From NCBI RefSeq assembly GCF_947493765.1, contig NZ_CANLSZ010000011.1, forward strand, positions 1 through 40,134: a stretch of DNA of 40,134 nucleotides, in the 5' to 3' direction. Position 1 is the first letter of the stretch; each line of letters opens with the position of its first letter. The notes beneath the pieces are model-generated. The model ran no database searches. It was not told where the DNA came from and saw only the letters and a list, made by a program, of their open reading frames with translations. The stretch comes from an uncultured Arthrobacter sp. (GTDB lineage: Bacteria; Actinomycetota; Actinomycetes; Actinomycetales; Micrococcaceae). Below are positions 9,421-18,423 of the stretch, piece after piece. A program made the position numbers and the translations under genes.

Positions 9421-9462
9421 GTACTGGTCGGACGACACACAGTATTGAGGAAGGAACGACGC

Positions 9463-12078
9463 ATGGACACGAATTTCACCACCAAGAGCCGCGAGGTGCT
9501 TTCAGCCGCAGCGATGAACGCCTCGACGGCGGGCAACGCGCAGATCGACACGCCGCACTTCCTCAAGGCGCTGATGGACCAGCGGGAGGGGATCGCCGTC
9601 GCACTGCTGAGGGCGGCCGGTGCGGACCCCGACGTGGTCAGCACGCGGGCCAGCTCGGCCATCAAGGCCCTGCCGGCGTCGTCGGGCTCCTCGGTCGCGC
9701 AGCCCCAGTTCTCCCGCCAGGCCCTGCAGGTGGTGACCACGGCCAGGCAGGAGGCGGAGACCCTCGGGGACCAGTTCGTCTCCACCGAGCACCTGCTGCT
9801 GGCGCTCGCGGCGGACGAGGGCGCGGCGGGCGGGATCCTGCGCAGCGTCGGCCTCACGCGCGACGCCCTCGCCGCGGCCCTGCCCGGGATCCGCGGCGAC
9901 CGGCCGGTGAACTCGCCCGATCCGGAGAACACCTTCCAGGCGCTGGAGAAGTTCGGCACCGATCTCACGGAGGTGGCCCGCAGCGGCAGGCTCGATCCCG
10001 TGATCGGGCGCGACAACGAGATCCGCCGCGTGGTCCAGGTGCTCAGCCGCCGCACCAAGAACAACCCCGTGCTCATCGGTGAACCCGGAGTGGGCAAGAC
10101 CGCCGTCGTCGAGGGTCTCGCCCAGCGCATGGTGGCCGGTGACGTGCCCGAGTCGCTCCGTGGCAAGAGGCTCATCAGCCTCGACCTCGGAGCCATGATC
10201 GCCGGCGCCAAGTACCGGGGCGAGTTCGAGGAGCGGCTGAAGGCCGTGCTCGAGGAGATCCGCGCCTCGGACGGCGAGGTGGTCACCTTCATCGACGAGC
10301 TCCACACCGTGGTGGGAGCCGGTGCCTCCGAAGGCTCCATGGACGCAGGGAACATGCTCAAGCCCATGCTCGCGCGCGGCGAGCTCCGCCTCATCGGGGC
10401 GACGACGCTGGACGAGTACCGCGAGAACGTCGAGAAGGACCCGGCCCTGGAGCGCAGGTTCCAGCAGGTCTACGTCGGCGAGCCCTCCGTGCCGGACACC
10501 ATCGGCATCCTCCGGGGCCTGAAGCAGCGCTACGAGGCGCACCACAAGGTCTCCATCGCGGACTCGGCCCTGGTGGCGGCTGCCACCCTCTCCCAGCGGT
10601 ACATCCCGGGCCGGCAGCTGCCCGACAAGGCGATCGACCTCGTGGACGAGGCCGCGTCGCGCCTGCGGATGGAGATCGACTCCGCCCCGGTCGAGATCGA
10701 CGAGCTGCGCCGGTCGCTGGAGCGGATGCGGATGGAGGAGATGGCGCTGTCCCGCGAGAAGGACGAGGCCTCCCTGGAACGGCTGGAGGCACTGCGCGCC
10801 GAGATGGCGGACCGCCAGGAGGACCTGGACGGCCTGAACGCCCGGTGGGAGGCCGAGAAGGCCGGGCTGAACCGCGTGGGCGAGCTGAAGGCCTCGCTCG
10901 ACGAGCTCCGGTCCCAGGCCGACCGCGCCCAGCGCGAGGGTGATCTCGAGACGGCGTCGCGCATCCTCTACGGGCAGATCCCCGGCCTCGAGCGCGAACT
11001 CCGCGAGGCCCAGGCGGCCGAGGAGGAGACCGCCGACACCCACGAGCTGATGGTGGCGGAGGAGGTCACCGCACACGACATCGCGGAGGTCATCTCCGCC
11101 TGGACCGGCATCCCCGCCGGGCGCATGCTGCAGGGCGAGAGCCAGAAACTCCTCCACATGGAGGAGCGGATCGGTGCGCGGCTGATCGGCCAGCATAGAG
11201 CCGTCACCGCCGTGTCCGACGCCGTCCGCCGCGCCAGGGCCGGTGTCTCCGACCCCGACCGACCCACCGGCTCCTTCCTGTTCCTCGGCCCGACGGGCGT
11301 GGGCAAGACCGAGCTCGCCAAGGCGCTCGCGGACTTCCTGTTCGACGACGAGCGCGCCATGGTGCGGATCGACATGTCCGAGTACTCCGAGAAGCACTCC
11401 GTGGCGCGCCTCGTCGGTGCCCCTCCCGGGTACGTGGGCTACGAGGAGGGCGGACAGCTCACCGAGGCGGTGCGCCGCCGGCCGTACAGTGTGGTGCTGC
11501 TCGACGAGGTGGAGAAGGCACACCCGGAGGTCTTCGACCTGCTCCTGCAGGTGCTCGACGACGGCCGCCTCACCGACGGCCAGGGCCGGACCGTCGACTT
11601 CCGCAATGTCATTCTCGTGCTGACCTCGAATCTGGGCTCGCAGTTCCTCGTGGACCCCTCGCTCGACGAGACCGCGAAGCGCGCCGCCGTGATGTCCGCC
11701 GTGAACGCGAACTTCCGGCCCGAGTTCCTCAACCGGCTCGACGACGTCGTGATCTTCGATCCGCTGGATCTCGAGGAGCTCTCCCGGATCGTGGATCTGC
11801 AGGTGGGGCTGCTGGCGGAGCGGCTGCGGGACCGCCGGCTGGAACTCGATGTCAATGCCGCCGCGAGCGAATGGCTGGCCCTCACGGGCTTCGATCCGGC
11901 GTACGGTGCCAGGCCGCTCCGCAGGCTCGTGCAGCGGGAGATCGGCGACCGGCTGGCACGCGGGATCCTCGCCGGGGACATCGTCGAGGGCGACACCGTG
12001 CTGGTCGACCGGCCGGAGCCCGACCAGGAGGCGATGGACGAGGGCGGGCTCTCCGTGCGGGCGGCCGACCGGATGTAG
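9463..12078 (+). CDS. clpB: ATP-dependent disaggregase chaperone ClpB
   Basis: The 871-aa protein has the full ClpB layout: double Clp N-domain (about 1-145), first AAA+ module with Walker A GEPGVGKT (206-213) and Walker B near FIDEL (276-280), a coiled-coil middle domain (about 400-530), and a second AAA+ module with GPTGVGKT near residue 609. It works with the DnaK system to resolubilise aggregated proteins. The M-domain separates it from ClpA/ClpC. The ATG at 9463 follows a strong GAGGAAGGA ribosome site; the longer open frame starting at 9367 would run through the HAIR operator and is rejected. The HAIR box just upstream indicates heat-shock control. The gene ends before a bidirectional hairpin terminator. 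Confidence 0.97.
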   Translation: MDTNFTTKSREVLSAAAMNASTAGNAQIDTPHFLKALMDQREGIAVALLRAAGADPDVVSTRASSAIKALPASSGSSVAQPQFSRQALQVVTTARQEAETLGDQFVSTEHLLLALAADEGAAGGILRSVGLTRDALAAALPGIRGDRPVNSPDPENTFQALEKFGTDLTEVARSGRLDPVIGRDNEIRRVVQVLSRRTKNNPVLIGEPGVGKTAVVEGLAQRMVAGDVPESLRGKRLISLDLGAMIAGAKYRGEFEERLKAVLEEIRASDGEVVTFIDELHTVVGAGASEGSMDAGNMLKPMLARGELRLIGATTLDEYRENVEKDPALERRFQQVYVGEPSVPDTIGILRGLKQRYEAHHKVSIADSALVAAATLSQRYIPGRQLPDKAIDLVDEAASRLRMEIDSAPVEIDELRRSLERMRMEEMALSREKDEASLERLEALRAEMADRQEDLDGLNARWEAEKAGLNRVGELKASLDELRSQADRAQREGDLETASRILYGQIPGLERELREAQAAEEETADTHELMVAEEVTAHDIAEVISAWTGIPAGRMLQGESQKLLHMEERIGARLIGQHRAVTAVSDAVRRARAGVSDPDRPTGSFLFLGPTGVGKTELAKALADFLFDDERAMVRIDMSEYSEKHSVARLVGAPPGYVGYEEGGQLTEAVRRRPYSVVLLDEVEKAHPEVFDLLLQVLDDGRLTDGQGRTVDFRNVILVLTSNLGSQFLVDPSLDETAKRAAVMSAVNANFRPEFLNRLDDVVIFDPLDLEELSRIVDLQVGLLAERLRDRRLELDVNAAASEWLALTGFDPAYGARPLRRLVQREIGDRLARGILAGDIVEGDTVLVDRPEPDQEAMDEGGLSVRAADRM

Positions 12079-12091
12079 GACGGTACGGCAG

Positions 12092-12117
12092 GAGGGGGAC
12101 CGGTCCGGTTCCCCCTC
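12092..12117. terminator. Hairpin terminator between convergent clpB and the 12121-12933 gene
   Basis: GAGGGGGACC pairs with GGTTCCCCCTC around a short GGTCC-type loop, with one bulged base. The hairpin sits in the 42-base gap between two convergent stop codons. That placement suits a terminator serving both genes. No strong U-tract is present. Confidence 0.6.
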
Positions 12118-12120
12118 GTG

Positions 12121-12933
12121 TCATGCGTGGGCGAGGATCGACACCGGGGCCGGGTGGTCCCGGGAGGCCGCGTCGGCGGAGCCCAGACCACTGATGAGGG
12201 ATGCGACGAGCCAGATCAGCAGGCCGACGAGCACCACCACCGCCCCGATGACCAGCAGCAGCGGGAGTGCACTGCTCCTGGTCCGGGAGTCCTCCCCCGG
12301 AGCCCGCGCTTCCTCGTCCGGGCGGGCTGCAGCTCGGGTGCGGGCATCAGATCGTGTGCCGGCGTCGATCGGCCGCCCGGTCGCCGCGTCGTCGTCCCCC
12401 TGGTTCGTGCTCCCGTCCGCGCCCCCGCCGGACGCCGGGGAGGTACCGGACCGGGCTGTCGCGGTGCTGCCCGCCACGCGCCCCGGCCTGTCCTCCACCG
12501 GCCTGTCCACCACCGGTGTGCCATCCACCACCGGCCTGTCCTCCACCGGCCTGTCCTCCACCACGGCCCCGGCCGGCGCCGTCCCGTCGTGGGATGCGCG
12601 GGCCACCGGCGCGTTCCGTGGCATGGGACCTCCCACGAGCGAACTCGCCTCCTCCGCCTCGGCGGCAACGGCGCGGGCCTCGGCCGCAGCCGCCTCGAGC
12701 GAGGCGGCGTCGGCCACCTCGGGGCTGATCTCCGCGGGTGCGAGATCGGGTTCGGACAGATCGATGGTGTCGGGAGCCACCGACAGTTCGGGGTCGAGCC
12801 TTTCGGCGGAAAGGGCGTCGTCGGCCGGGAGGCGGTCACCGGGTCCGAGGACGTCCGGCTCACCGGTCGCCGTCGCGGAGTCGTTCTCCGGCGCCGCCCT
12901 CCGATCGTCTGGGATCTGCCCGTCGGTGCTCAT
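12121..12933 (-). CDS. Disordered acidic protein with C-terminal membrane anchor, function unknown
   Basis: The 270-aa protein is almost entirely low-complexity: rich in Ala, Asp, Glu and Pro, with a degenerate run of VEDRPV/VVDRPV pentapeptides (about residues 125-150). One strong membrane helix lies near the C terminus (about 230-255), followed by a short tail. The topology suggests a tail-anchored protein with a large soluble N-terminal region, but I do not recognise a domain. The ATG at 12933 (MSTDGQ) is preferred over an open-frame ATG 23 codons upstream because a typical composition starts there. It converges on clpB with only 42 bases between stops. Confidence 0.7.
   Translation of the reverse strand: MSTDGQIPDDRRAAPENDSATATGEPDVLGPGDRLPADDALSAERLDPELSVAPDTIDLSEPDLAPAEISPEVADAASLEAAAAEARAVAAEAEEASSLVGGPMPRNAPVARASHDGTAPAGAVVEDRPVEDRPVVDGTPVVDRPVEDRPGRVAGSTATARSGTSPASGGGADGSTNQGDDDAATGRPIDAGTRSDARTRAAARPDEEARAPGEDSRTRSSALPLLLVIGAVVVLVGLLIWLVASLISGLGSADAASRDHPAPVSILAHA
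12480..12563. repeat. Degenerate 15-base repeats inside the 12121-12933 gene
   Basis: Copies of a CTGTCCTCCACCGGC-like 15-base unit occur about five times, some altered to the CCACCACCGG form. They encode the VEDRP/VVDGT/VVDRP pentapeptide series. In-frame expansion or contraction between strains would change only the length of the disordered region. Confidence 0.7.
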
Positions 12934-13233
12934 GGTGGCCCCTGTCTCCTCGGCTTCCCGGTGGCGCATGGGCGGGTTGCTCCGACCTGCCGGGGACTCC
13001 ATCCAAGTTCATCCGGGCGGGTGCCCGCAAGGGGTGGGATCCCGGTGGTGGGGATGTGCCGGGCGGCAGCGTGGCGCCGCGTACCGGGAGCGTCCGCGCC
13101 GCATTCGGGCGATGGTGAAAGCATGTAACCTAGACTTACGACAATTCGACCAAATACTCCGGGGCCTCGCTGCAGCCTTGGGCCTCGTGCCCCAGTGACC
13201 ACCTCCGGATCGACGCACAAAGGGGGTCACGCC
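12934..13233. other. Intergenic region before the DUF3073 gene
   Basis: This 300-base divergent gap contains no gene I can support. The only notable part is an AT-richer patch at about 13115-13150 that includes TAACCT and TAGACT, possible -10 elements for the downstream DUF3073 gene, with no convincing -35 partner. Confidence 0.4.
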
Positions 13234-13467
13234 ATGGGGCGCGGCCGTCAAAAGGCAAAAGCTACCAAGCAGGCCCGGGACATGAAGTACTTCAGCCCGG
13301 CCACCGATTACTCGGCACTGCAGCGAGAGCTCACGGATCAGGAGAGTCGCGCTGCCGCCCGACGTCCCGAGTCCTTCGAGCCCGTGGAGCCGGACTATTC
13401 GGCGTACGCGGACAAGTACGGCGACGACGACGACGGCGAGGAGAGCGGCGCCCGCCGCACCGGCTGA
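13234..13467 (+). CDS. DUF3073 family small protein
   Basis: The 77-aa protein starts MGRGRQKAKATKQARDMKYF, a very basic N terminus, and ends in an acidic Asp/Glu stretch (GDDDDGEES). This is the recognisable pattern of DUF3073, a small actinobacterial family of unknown function. The ATG at 13234 is preceded by AGGGGG at 13221-13226. It converges on purM, an arrangement I recall from related genomes. The charge pattern suggests a nucleic-acid or ribosome contact, but that is only a guess. Confidence 0.88.
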   Translation: MGRGRQKAKATKQARDMKYFSPATDYSALQRELTDQESRAAARRPESFEPVEPDYSAYADKYGDDDDGEESGARRTG

Positions 13468-13524
13468 GTCTTCCGGGATCCACGCATGGCGCATCGGCCC
13501 CCGGGGGCGATGCGCCGTACTGCG

Positions 13525-13573
13525 TGGTCCTCGAGGCGCATGGTCTTCGAGTCGCTGGTCCTCGAGGCGCATG
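13525..13573. repeat. Two perfect 18-base direct repeats
   Basis: TGGTCCTCGAGGCGCATG occurs at 13525-13542 and again at 13556-13573, a 31-base period. Between them is a looser related copy (GGTCTTCGAGTCG). They lie between the convergent DUF3073 and purM genes, just before a long inverted repeat. No coding sense is evident. Confidence 0.8.
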
Positions 13574-13586
13574 ACCTTCGAGCGGC

Positions 13587-13646
13587 CGGCACTCGAGCTG
13601 CCGACCCGGCGCTTCACCGCTCCCGCGGTCGGCAGCTCAAGTGCCG
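13587..13646. terminator. 20-base-pair inverted repeat between DUF3073 gene and purM
   Basis: Arms at 13587-13606 and 13627-13646 pair over 20 positions with one mismatch, which becomes a G-U pair on one RNA strand. The loop is 20 bases. It sits between convergent genes, so a bidirectional terminator is the likeliest role. There is no U-tract, and the stem is unusually long. Confidence 0.65.
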
Positions 13647-13687
13647 TCGCTCGGGAGGACGTCGTCCGGGTCGGGCGTCCCGATGGT

Positions 13688-14800
13688 TCAGGTGTACGCC
13701 CCGACGAGGCGCACCGATCCGCCGTCCACGCCCTTGGCGCCCTGCACGTAGTCCGGGCCGTCGGTCGATCCGCCGGCAGGGGTACCGACGCTTCCCATGA
13801 CCCAGGAGGGCACGCCTGCTGCATTGAGCCGGGCGACGGCGGCATCCGCCCCGGCGGCGCCGACGATCGCCACCATCCCCACCCCGAGGTTGAGCGTGCG
13901 CTCGAGATCCGGGAGCGGCACGTTGCCGAGGCCTGAGACGAGGGAGAAGACGGGAGGCAACGCCCACGTGGAGCGGTCCACGGTGGCCTCGAGACCGCGC
14001 GGCAGGACCCGCGCCAGATTCGCGGCCAGGCCCCCGCCCGTCACGTGGCTGTACCCGTGCACCTGCGCGGCGTCGTCACGCGCCAGGGCCAGGCAGTGCG
14101 CGGCATAGATGCGCGTGGGTTCCAGGAGTTCCTCGCCGAGGGTCCGGCCCAGCTCGGGGACCTGGCGTTCGAGGGACCAGCCGGCGTGGTCCATGACCCG
14201 CCGGACGAGGGAGTAGCCGTTGGAGTGCAGACCGGAGGACGCCATGCCGATCACCACGTCGTCCTCCCGCACACGGTCGGGTCCGAGGACGTGCGCGGCC
14301 TCCACCACACCGGTCGCGGCGCCCGCGACGTCGTACTCGAGGTCGCCGAGCAGGCCCGGGTGCTCGGCCGTCTCCCCGCCCACGAGGGCGGTGCCCGCCA
14401 GCGTGCAGCCTGCGGCGATGCCACGGACGATATCGGCGATGCGCTCGGGGACCACCTTCCCGCACGCGATGTAATCGGTCATGAAGAGCGGCTCGGCGCC
14501 GACCACCACGATGTCGTCGACCACCATGCCCACGAGATCGAGCCCGATGGTGTCGTGGATGTCCAGGGCCTGGGCGATCGCCACCTTGGTGCCCACACCG
14601 TCGGTGGACGTCGCGAGGAGGGGCCGCGTGTAGCTGAGGAGGCGGGAGGCGTCGAAGAGCCCGGCGAAACCGCCCACGCCGCCGAGGACATCCGCGCCGT
14701 GCGTCGCGCGGACCGCGTCCTTCATGAGGTCGACGGCGCGGTCGCCGGCCTCGACGTCCACCCCTGCCCCTGCGTAGGTGATGGGGTTCGGCGAGCTCAT
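13688..14800 (-). CDS. purM: Phosphoribosylformylglycinamidine cyclo-ligase (AIR synthetase)
   Basis: The 370-aa protein closes the imidazole ring of FGAM with ATP to give AIR, step five of purine synthesis. PurM-family features visible include the N-terminal YAGAGVDVEAGDRAVDLMK segment, DGVGTKV, GGETAEHPG, and SSGLHSNGYSLVR with the glycine-rich ligand loop. The length is typical. The ATG at 14800 gives a 4-base ATGA overlap with the purF stop, so the two are translationally coupled; longer open frame upstream is the purF shadow. It is the downstream gene of purF-purM and ends about 40 bases before a long inverted repeat. Confidence 0.96.
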   Translation of the reverse strand: MSSPNPITYAGAGVDVEAGDRAVDLMKDAVRATHGADVLGGVGGFAGLFDASRLLSYTRPLLATSTDGVGTKVAIAQALDIHDTIGLDLVGMVVDDIVVVGAEPLFMTDYIACGKVVPERIADIVRGIAAGCTLAGTALVGGETAEHPGLLGDLEYDVAGAATGVVEAAHVLGPDRVREDDVVIGMASSGLHSNGYSLVRRVMDHAGWSLERQVPELGRTLGEELLEPTRIYAAHCLALARDDAAQVHGYSHVTGGGLAANLARVLPRGLEATVDRSTWALPPVFSLVSGLGNVPLPDLERTLNLGVGMVAIVGAAGADAAVARLNAAGVPSWVMGSVGTPAGGSTDGPDYVQGAKGVDGGSVRLVGAYT

Positions 14801-16356
14801 ACCCGTTCCTTCTTGTCGTCGTCGGTCAGCAGCACTTCGAGCTCGGCACCCGGTCCCGGGTCGCAGCCCGTGGCTCCGACCTTGTCGGCGGGATTGAGGC
14901 GTTCGAGGAGTTCCTTGCCCCGGCGGTCGTCGTCGGCCAGCGGGATGGGGTACTTCCCGGTGAAGCAGGCGGTGCACAGGCGCCCGCGTGGCTGCCGGGT
15001 GGCGTCGATCATGCCGTCCTCGGAGATGTAGGCGAGGCTGTCGGCGCGGATGGACGTGGTGATCTCCTCCACCGCGGCGCCGTTGGCGATCAGCTCCGCC
15101 CGCGAGGCGAAATCGATGCCGTAGAAGCAGGGCCAGCGCACGGGGGGCGAGGAGATCTTCACATGGACCTCTGCCGCGCCGGCCTCGCGCAGCATCCGCA
15201 CCACGGCGCGCTGGGTGTTCCCGCGGACGATCGAGTCGTCCACCACGATGATGCGCTTGCCGCGGATCACGGACTCGAGCGCGTTGAGCTTCAGCCGGAT
15301 GCCGAGCTGGCGCAAAGTCTCGCTGGGCTGGATGAAGGTGCGGCCCACATAGGCGTTCTTCACGAAGCCGTGGGCGAACGGGATGCCGGACTCCTCGGCG
15401 AAGCCGACCGCCGCCGGGGTGCCGGACTCGGGGACCGGGATCACGATGTCCCCCAGCGCGGAGTTCTCGCGCGCCAGCTGGCGGCCCATCTCCACCCGCG
15501 CCTCGTACACCGAGCGCCCGGCGATCGCGGCGTCGGGCCGGGCCAGGTACACGTACTCGAAGACGCAGCCGGCGGACGTCTGCGGGGCGAAGCGGCTGCT
15601 GCGGACGCCGTCCTCGTCGATCGCGATGAACTCCCCGGGTTCGATCTCGCGGATGAAGCTCGCACCCACCGTCGCGAGGGCGGCCTGCTCCGAGGCGACC
15701 ACCCAGCCGCGTTCCAGCCGGCCCAGGACGAGCGGGCGGACACCGTGGGGATCCCGTGCCGCGTACAGCGCGCCCTCGTCCATGAAGACGAAGCAGAACG
15801 CGCCGTGGATGGCGGGCAGGAGCTCCAGCGCCGTCTGCTCGAGCGAGCGGTCGTCGTCGCCGTCGAGCAGTGCGGTCACCAGCGCGGTGTCGGTGGTGTT
15901 GCCCTGGGCCAGCTCCCCGGCGCGGGGCTTCCCGTGCCGGGCGAGCACCATCTGGTAGAGCTCGGCGGAGTTGGTCAGATTGCCATTGTGCGCGAGGGCC
16001 ACCGTGCCGGCCGCGGTGGCGCCGAGGGTGGGCTGAGCATTGGCCCAGAGGGAGGACCCGGTGGTGGAGTACCGGCAGTGTCCGACGGCGATGTGCCCGG
16101 TGAGGGTGTTCAGCGTCGGTTCGTCGAAGACCTGGGACACCAGGCCCATGTCCTTGTACACATTGATGCGGCGGCCGTCGCTGGTCGCGATACCCGCCGA
16201 TTCCTGGCCGCGGTGCTGCAGCGCGTACAGCCCGTAGTAGGCGAGCTTGGCGACCTCCTCACCGGGCGCCCAGACGCCGAAGACACCGCAGGCGTCCTGC
16301 GGTCCTTTCTCGTTGGGGAGAAGATCGTGGGATAGCTGTCCGTCACCGCGCACCAT
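14797..16356 (-). CDS. purF: Amidophosphoribosyltransferase
   Basis: The 519-aa protein catalyses the committed step of purine synthesis, PRPP plus glutamine to phosphoribosylamine. The N-terminal nucleophile is C23 in DACGVFGVW, preceded by a 22-residue propeptide that should be removed, as in the Bacillus-type enzyme. The glutaminase region shows YALQHRGQESAG and HNGNLTN. The PRPP loop reads VVDDSIVRGNTQ. Cysteines including those in GRLCTACFTGKYP fit the 4Fe-4S cluster of this class, implying oxygen-sensitive stability. The ATG at 16356 has a weak GAGAG site upstream. It overlaps purM by 4 bases. Confidence 0.96.
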   Translation of the reverse strand: MVRGDGQLSHDLLPNEKGPQDACGVFGVWAPGEEVAKLAYYGLYALQHRGQESAGIATSDGRRINVYKDMGLVSQVFDEPTLNTLTGHIAVGHCRYSTTGSSLWANAQPTLGATAAGTVALAHNGNLTNSAELYQMVLARHGKPRAGELAQGNTTDTALVTALLDGDDDRSLEQTALELLPAIHGAFCFVFMDEGALYAARDPHGVRPLVLGRLERGWVVASEQAALATVGASFIREIEPGEFIAIDEDGVRSSRFAPQTSAGCVFEYVYLARPDAAIAGRSVYEARVEMGRQLARENSALGDIVIPVPESGTPAAVGFAEESGIPFAHGFVKNAYVGRTFIQPSETLRQLGIRLKLNALESVIRGKRIIVVDDSIVRGNTQRAVVRMLREAGAAEVHVKISSPPVRWPCFYGIDFASRAELIANGAAVEEITTSIRADSLAYISEDGMIDATRQPRGRLCTACFTGKYPIPLADDDRRGKELLERLNPADKVGATGCDPGPGAELEVLLTDDDKKERV

Positions 16357-16447
16357 GCGGTCATTCTCTCATGCCTCCTGCGCCGACCCGCGTGGTGCCG
16401 GCGTCCGGACGCTCGGTGGTGACTGCGCCCCGGCAGGTCACGTCCGG

Positions 16448-17557
16448 TCAGGGAAGGGCGGCGCGGGTCTCTCCCGCGAGCGCCCCGATGAGCCGCTCCA
16501 TGCGGGCGATCCCCACGTACCTGCCCGCGTTGTCGCTCACGAGCAGCGGGGTGAAGCGCGACGTCGGATCCCTGGTGATGGACCGCGCCAGGGCCTCGTC
16601 CACGGGGGTGTCCAGATTGACGACCAGCCCGGCGGTCACCAGACCCAGATAGGCGGCCTCCTCGGACAGGATCGCGACGGGCCGCCGGCCGTCGAGGAGG
16701 ACGACATCGGTGACGTGCGCCCCCTCGGCGAAGATGGCAGCGGCCGCCTCGTGGGACGACGCCGTCGGTGCGTGCTCGAGGATGCCGCGCACCAGGTGGG
16801 CGCTCGCGGCGTCCGGGCGGGTGGTGAGCCGCAGGGCGAGATCCGGGTCGAGGGAGGACCAGGGCGGTGCGGGCCTGCCGAGCAGGTACCCCTGGACGAG
16901 CGGCACGCCGAGGCCGGCGATCACGTCGAGTTCCTCGACGCGCTCGATGCCCTCGGCCAGGATCCAGGCGTCCACCCGGCTCGCGAACAGCCCGAGCATC
17001 TCCAGCAGGGCCCGCTTCGCCTCGTCGGTGTCGATGTCGCGGACCAGCTCCCGGTCCATCTTGATCATCGCCGGGCGCAGGGCGAGCAGATGCTGCAGAC
17101 CCGCGTAGCCGGAGCCGGCGTCGTCGATGGCGATGAGCGCCCCCGCGGACTTCAGGGCGTTCAGGTGCGGCTCCAGCTCCAGATAGGAGTCGATGGGCGT
17201 CTGCTCGGTGAGCTCGACCATCACGCCACCGAGGGAACCCTGGTCCGCCCACACGCTGCGGATCTCCGGCGACGCAAGCAGGTGGGGCGAGACGTTGACG
17301 GTCATGAAGCAGTTGCCGGGCAGCGAGGCGCGGTGCTCGAACGCGCGGCGCAGCGCCACGGCCTCGAGCTGCGCGTCGCAGCCGGCGCGGCGCGCCCGGG
17401 AGAACCAGGCCTCCGGGTTCTTCTCCTCGTAGCCGGGGAAACGGACGAGGGCCTCGTAGCCCACGATCGTGCCGTTGCCGGTACTGATGATGGGCTGGTA
17501 CGCGGCGCTGACCCCCTCGCCGGTACAGGCCCTGAGGAGCTCGGTGTCCTCGTGCAC
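16448..17557 (-). CDS. EAL-domain cyclic-di-GMP phosphodiesterase
   Basis: The protein is about 369 aa from a GTG at 17557. The EAL domain keeps the residues needed for hydrolysis: E35 in YEALVRF, N89 in NVSP, E115 in VELTEQ, D145-D146 in IDDAGSGY, K166, E202 in AEGIE and Q222 in VQGYLLGRP. It should therefore be active on c-di-GMP. There is no GGDEF partner and no membrane helix. The C-terminal 130 residues resemble a degenerate CBS-like pair and may be the sensing part. The start is uncertain: no strong ribosome site is seen, and the frame stays open upstream into the DUF1059 gene. It follows DUF1059 by 41 bases and precedes purF by 91. Confidence 0.85.
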   Translation of the reverse strand: MHEDTELLRACTGEGVSAAYQPIISTGNGTIVGYEALVRFPGYEEKNPEAWFSRARRAGCDAQLEAVALRRAFEHRASLPGNCFMTVNVSPHLLASPEIRSVWADQGSLGGVMVELTEQTPIDSYLELEPHLNALKSAGALIAIDDAGSGYAGLQHLLALRPAMIKMDRELVRDIDTDEAKRALLEMLGLFASRVDAWILAEGIERVEELDVIAGLGVPLVQGYLLGRPAPPWSSLDPDLALRLTTRPDAASAHLVRGILEHAPTASSHEAAAAIFAEGAHVTDVVLLDGRRPVAILSEEAAYLGLVTAGLVVNLDTPVDEALARSITRDPTSRFTPLLVSDNAGRYVGIARMERLIGALAGETRAALP

Positions 17558-17598
17558 CCTCGGGTCGTCGCTTCCGGTAGCGCCGGTGGGGGCCTTGC

Positions 17599-17772
17599 TC
17601 AGACCGTGACGATGTTGCTGCGGACCGCGCTGACGAGCTCCGGGCTGATCTCGGTCAGACCGTGGGCGGACGTGGCGTGGGGTGCCACCTGGGCGAGGAT
17701 CTCGTCCTCGGTGCTGCAGACCCAGCGGGCGTTGCAACCGGGTACGACATCTCCACAGGCGAATGACTTCAT
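17599..17772 (-). CDS. DUF1059 family small protein
   Basis: The 57-aa protein MKSFACGDVVPGCNARWVCS... matches DUF1059. The hallmark is the N-terminal C-G-x-V-x-P-G-C-x-A-x-W/F pattern followed by a helix with AxHAxxxHG (here VAPHATSAHG). Two cysteines and two histidines could bind a metal, but the family function is unknown. The ATG at 17772 has a good AAGGAG site 7 bases upstream. It lies just before the EAL gene and may be co-transcribed with it. Confidence 0.88.
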   Translation of the reverse strand: MKSFACGDVVPGCNARWVCSTEDEILAQVAPHATSAHGLTEISPELVSAVRSNIVTV

Positions 17773-17891
17773 GGCGTGCTCCTTGATGGTCAGGGCGGCG
17801 TTCGAGTGCCAGCTCACTCTAACTGTCGACCCCCGCGAGCGGGCCGTTAGCCACTCCGACACGGGCGTTGACAGGAGCGGCGGGGAGGAGA

Positions 17892-18404
17892 TCAGGCCTC
17901 GTCGTCGAAGGTCCTCTCCGCCCGCGCCCGCTCGGCCTTGCGGATGCTGCGACGGTCGATGACGAGGACCAGCAGTGCTGCGAGAAGGAGACCGGGGACG
18001 GCGAACGCGACGGTGAAGAAGCCCAGGACCGAGCCGCGGGTGAGGGTGGGGTCGACCGGGCCGGTGTAGGCGACCACGAGGGCCGCGAGGAAACCGAGGA
18101 CGGCGCCGAGGACCATGAACGGCACGATCTTCGGGGCTCTCCGGACCGTCACCTCACGGTAGCTCGGCTCACCGGGGACAGGAGCGTCCGTGGTCGCCGG
18201 CGGGGCCGCTGGATTGTCACCGGCGGTCTCCTGCGACGGTGTCCGATCGCGGTCCGTCGGGGTGGGCTGGCCGTCCGCCGGGACGGCGCCCCGGGTGTCG
18301 GCGGGCTCGGAGGCATGCCCTGCGGATTGCCCTGCGGATTGTCCGGTGGATCGCCTGGCGGGTGGCTCGGCGGGATCGGTGGGCGGATGCTGCTCGGAGG
18401 TCAT
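17892..18404 (-). CDS. Small two-helix membrane protein, function unknown
   Basis: The 170-aa protein has a disordered Pro/Thr/Ala-rich N-terminal half with short GQSAGQSAG repeats, then two membrane helices (about 93-112 and 123-147). A basic tail follows (DRRSIRKAERARAERTF). Similar proteins are conserved in actinobacteria with no assigned role. The ATG at 18404 lies 19 bases after the DUF2079 stop, so it is likely the last gene of the asparaginase cluster. Confidence 0.75.
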   Translation of the reverse strand: MTSEQHPPTDPAEPPARRSTGQSAGQSAGHASEPADTRGAVPADGQPTPTDRDRTPSQETAGDNPAAPPATTDAPVPGEPSYREVTVRRAPKIVPFMVLGAVLGFLAALVVAYTGPVDPTLTRGSVLGFFTVAFAVPGLLLAALLVLVIDRRSIRKAERARAERTFDDEA

Positions 18405-18423
18405 GCCAGAAGGCTACCGGGAT

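Larger units (their letters stand above)
9010..9462. other. Intergenic region between divergent betT and clpB
   Basis: This 453-base gap holds no gene I can support. It contains a possible betT -10 element (9241-9246), a four-copy 11-base tandem repeat (9279-9322), and the HAIR operator and ribosome site of clpB (9400-9455). The roughly 230 bases between the possible -10 and the betT start would form a long leader; I saw no recognised riboswitch fold in it by eye. Confidence 0.6.

Noticed and set aside
9502..11523. A 673-codon open frame antisense to clpB
   Set aside because: It mirrors clpB codon structure and has no recognisable motif.
12480..12563. CRISPR-like or regulatory repeat
   Set aside because: The repeats are in frame and encode a pentapeptide series in a disordered protein.
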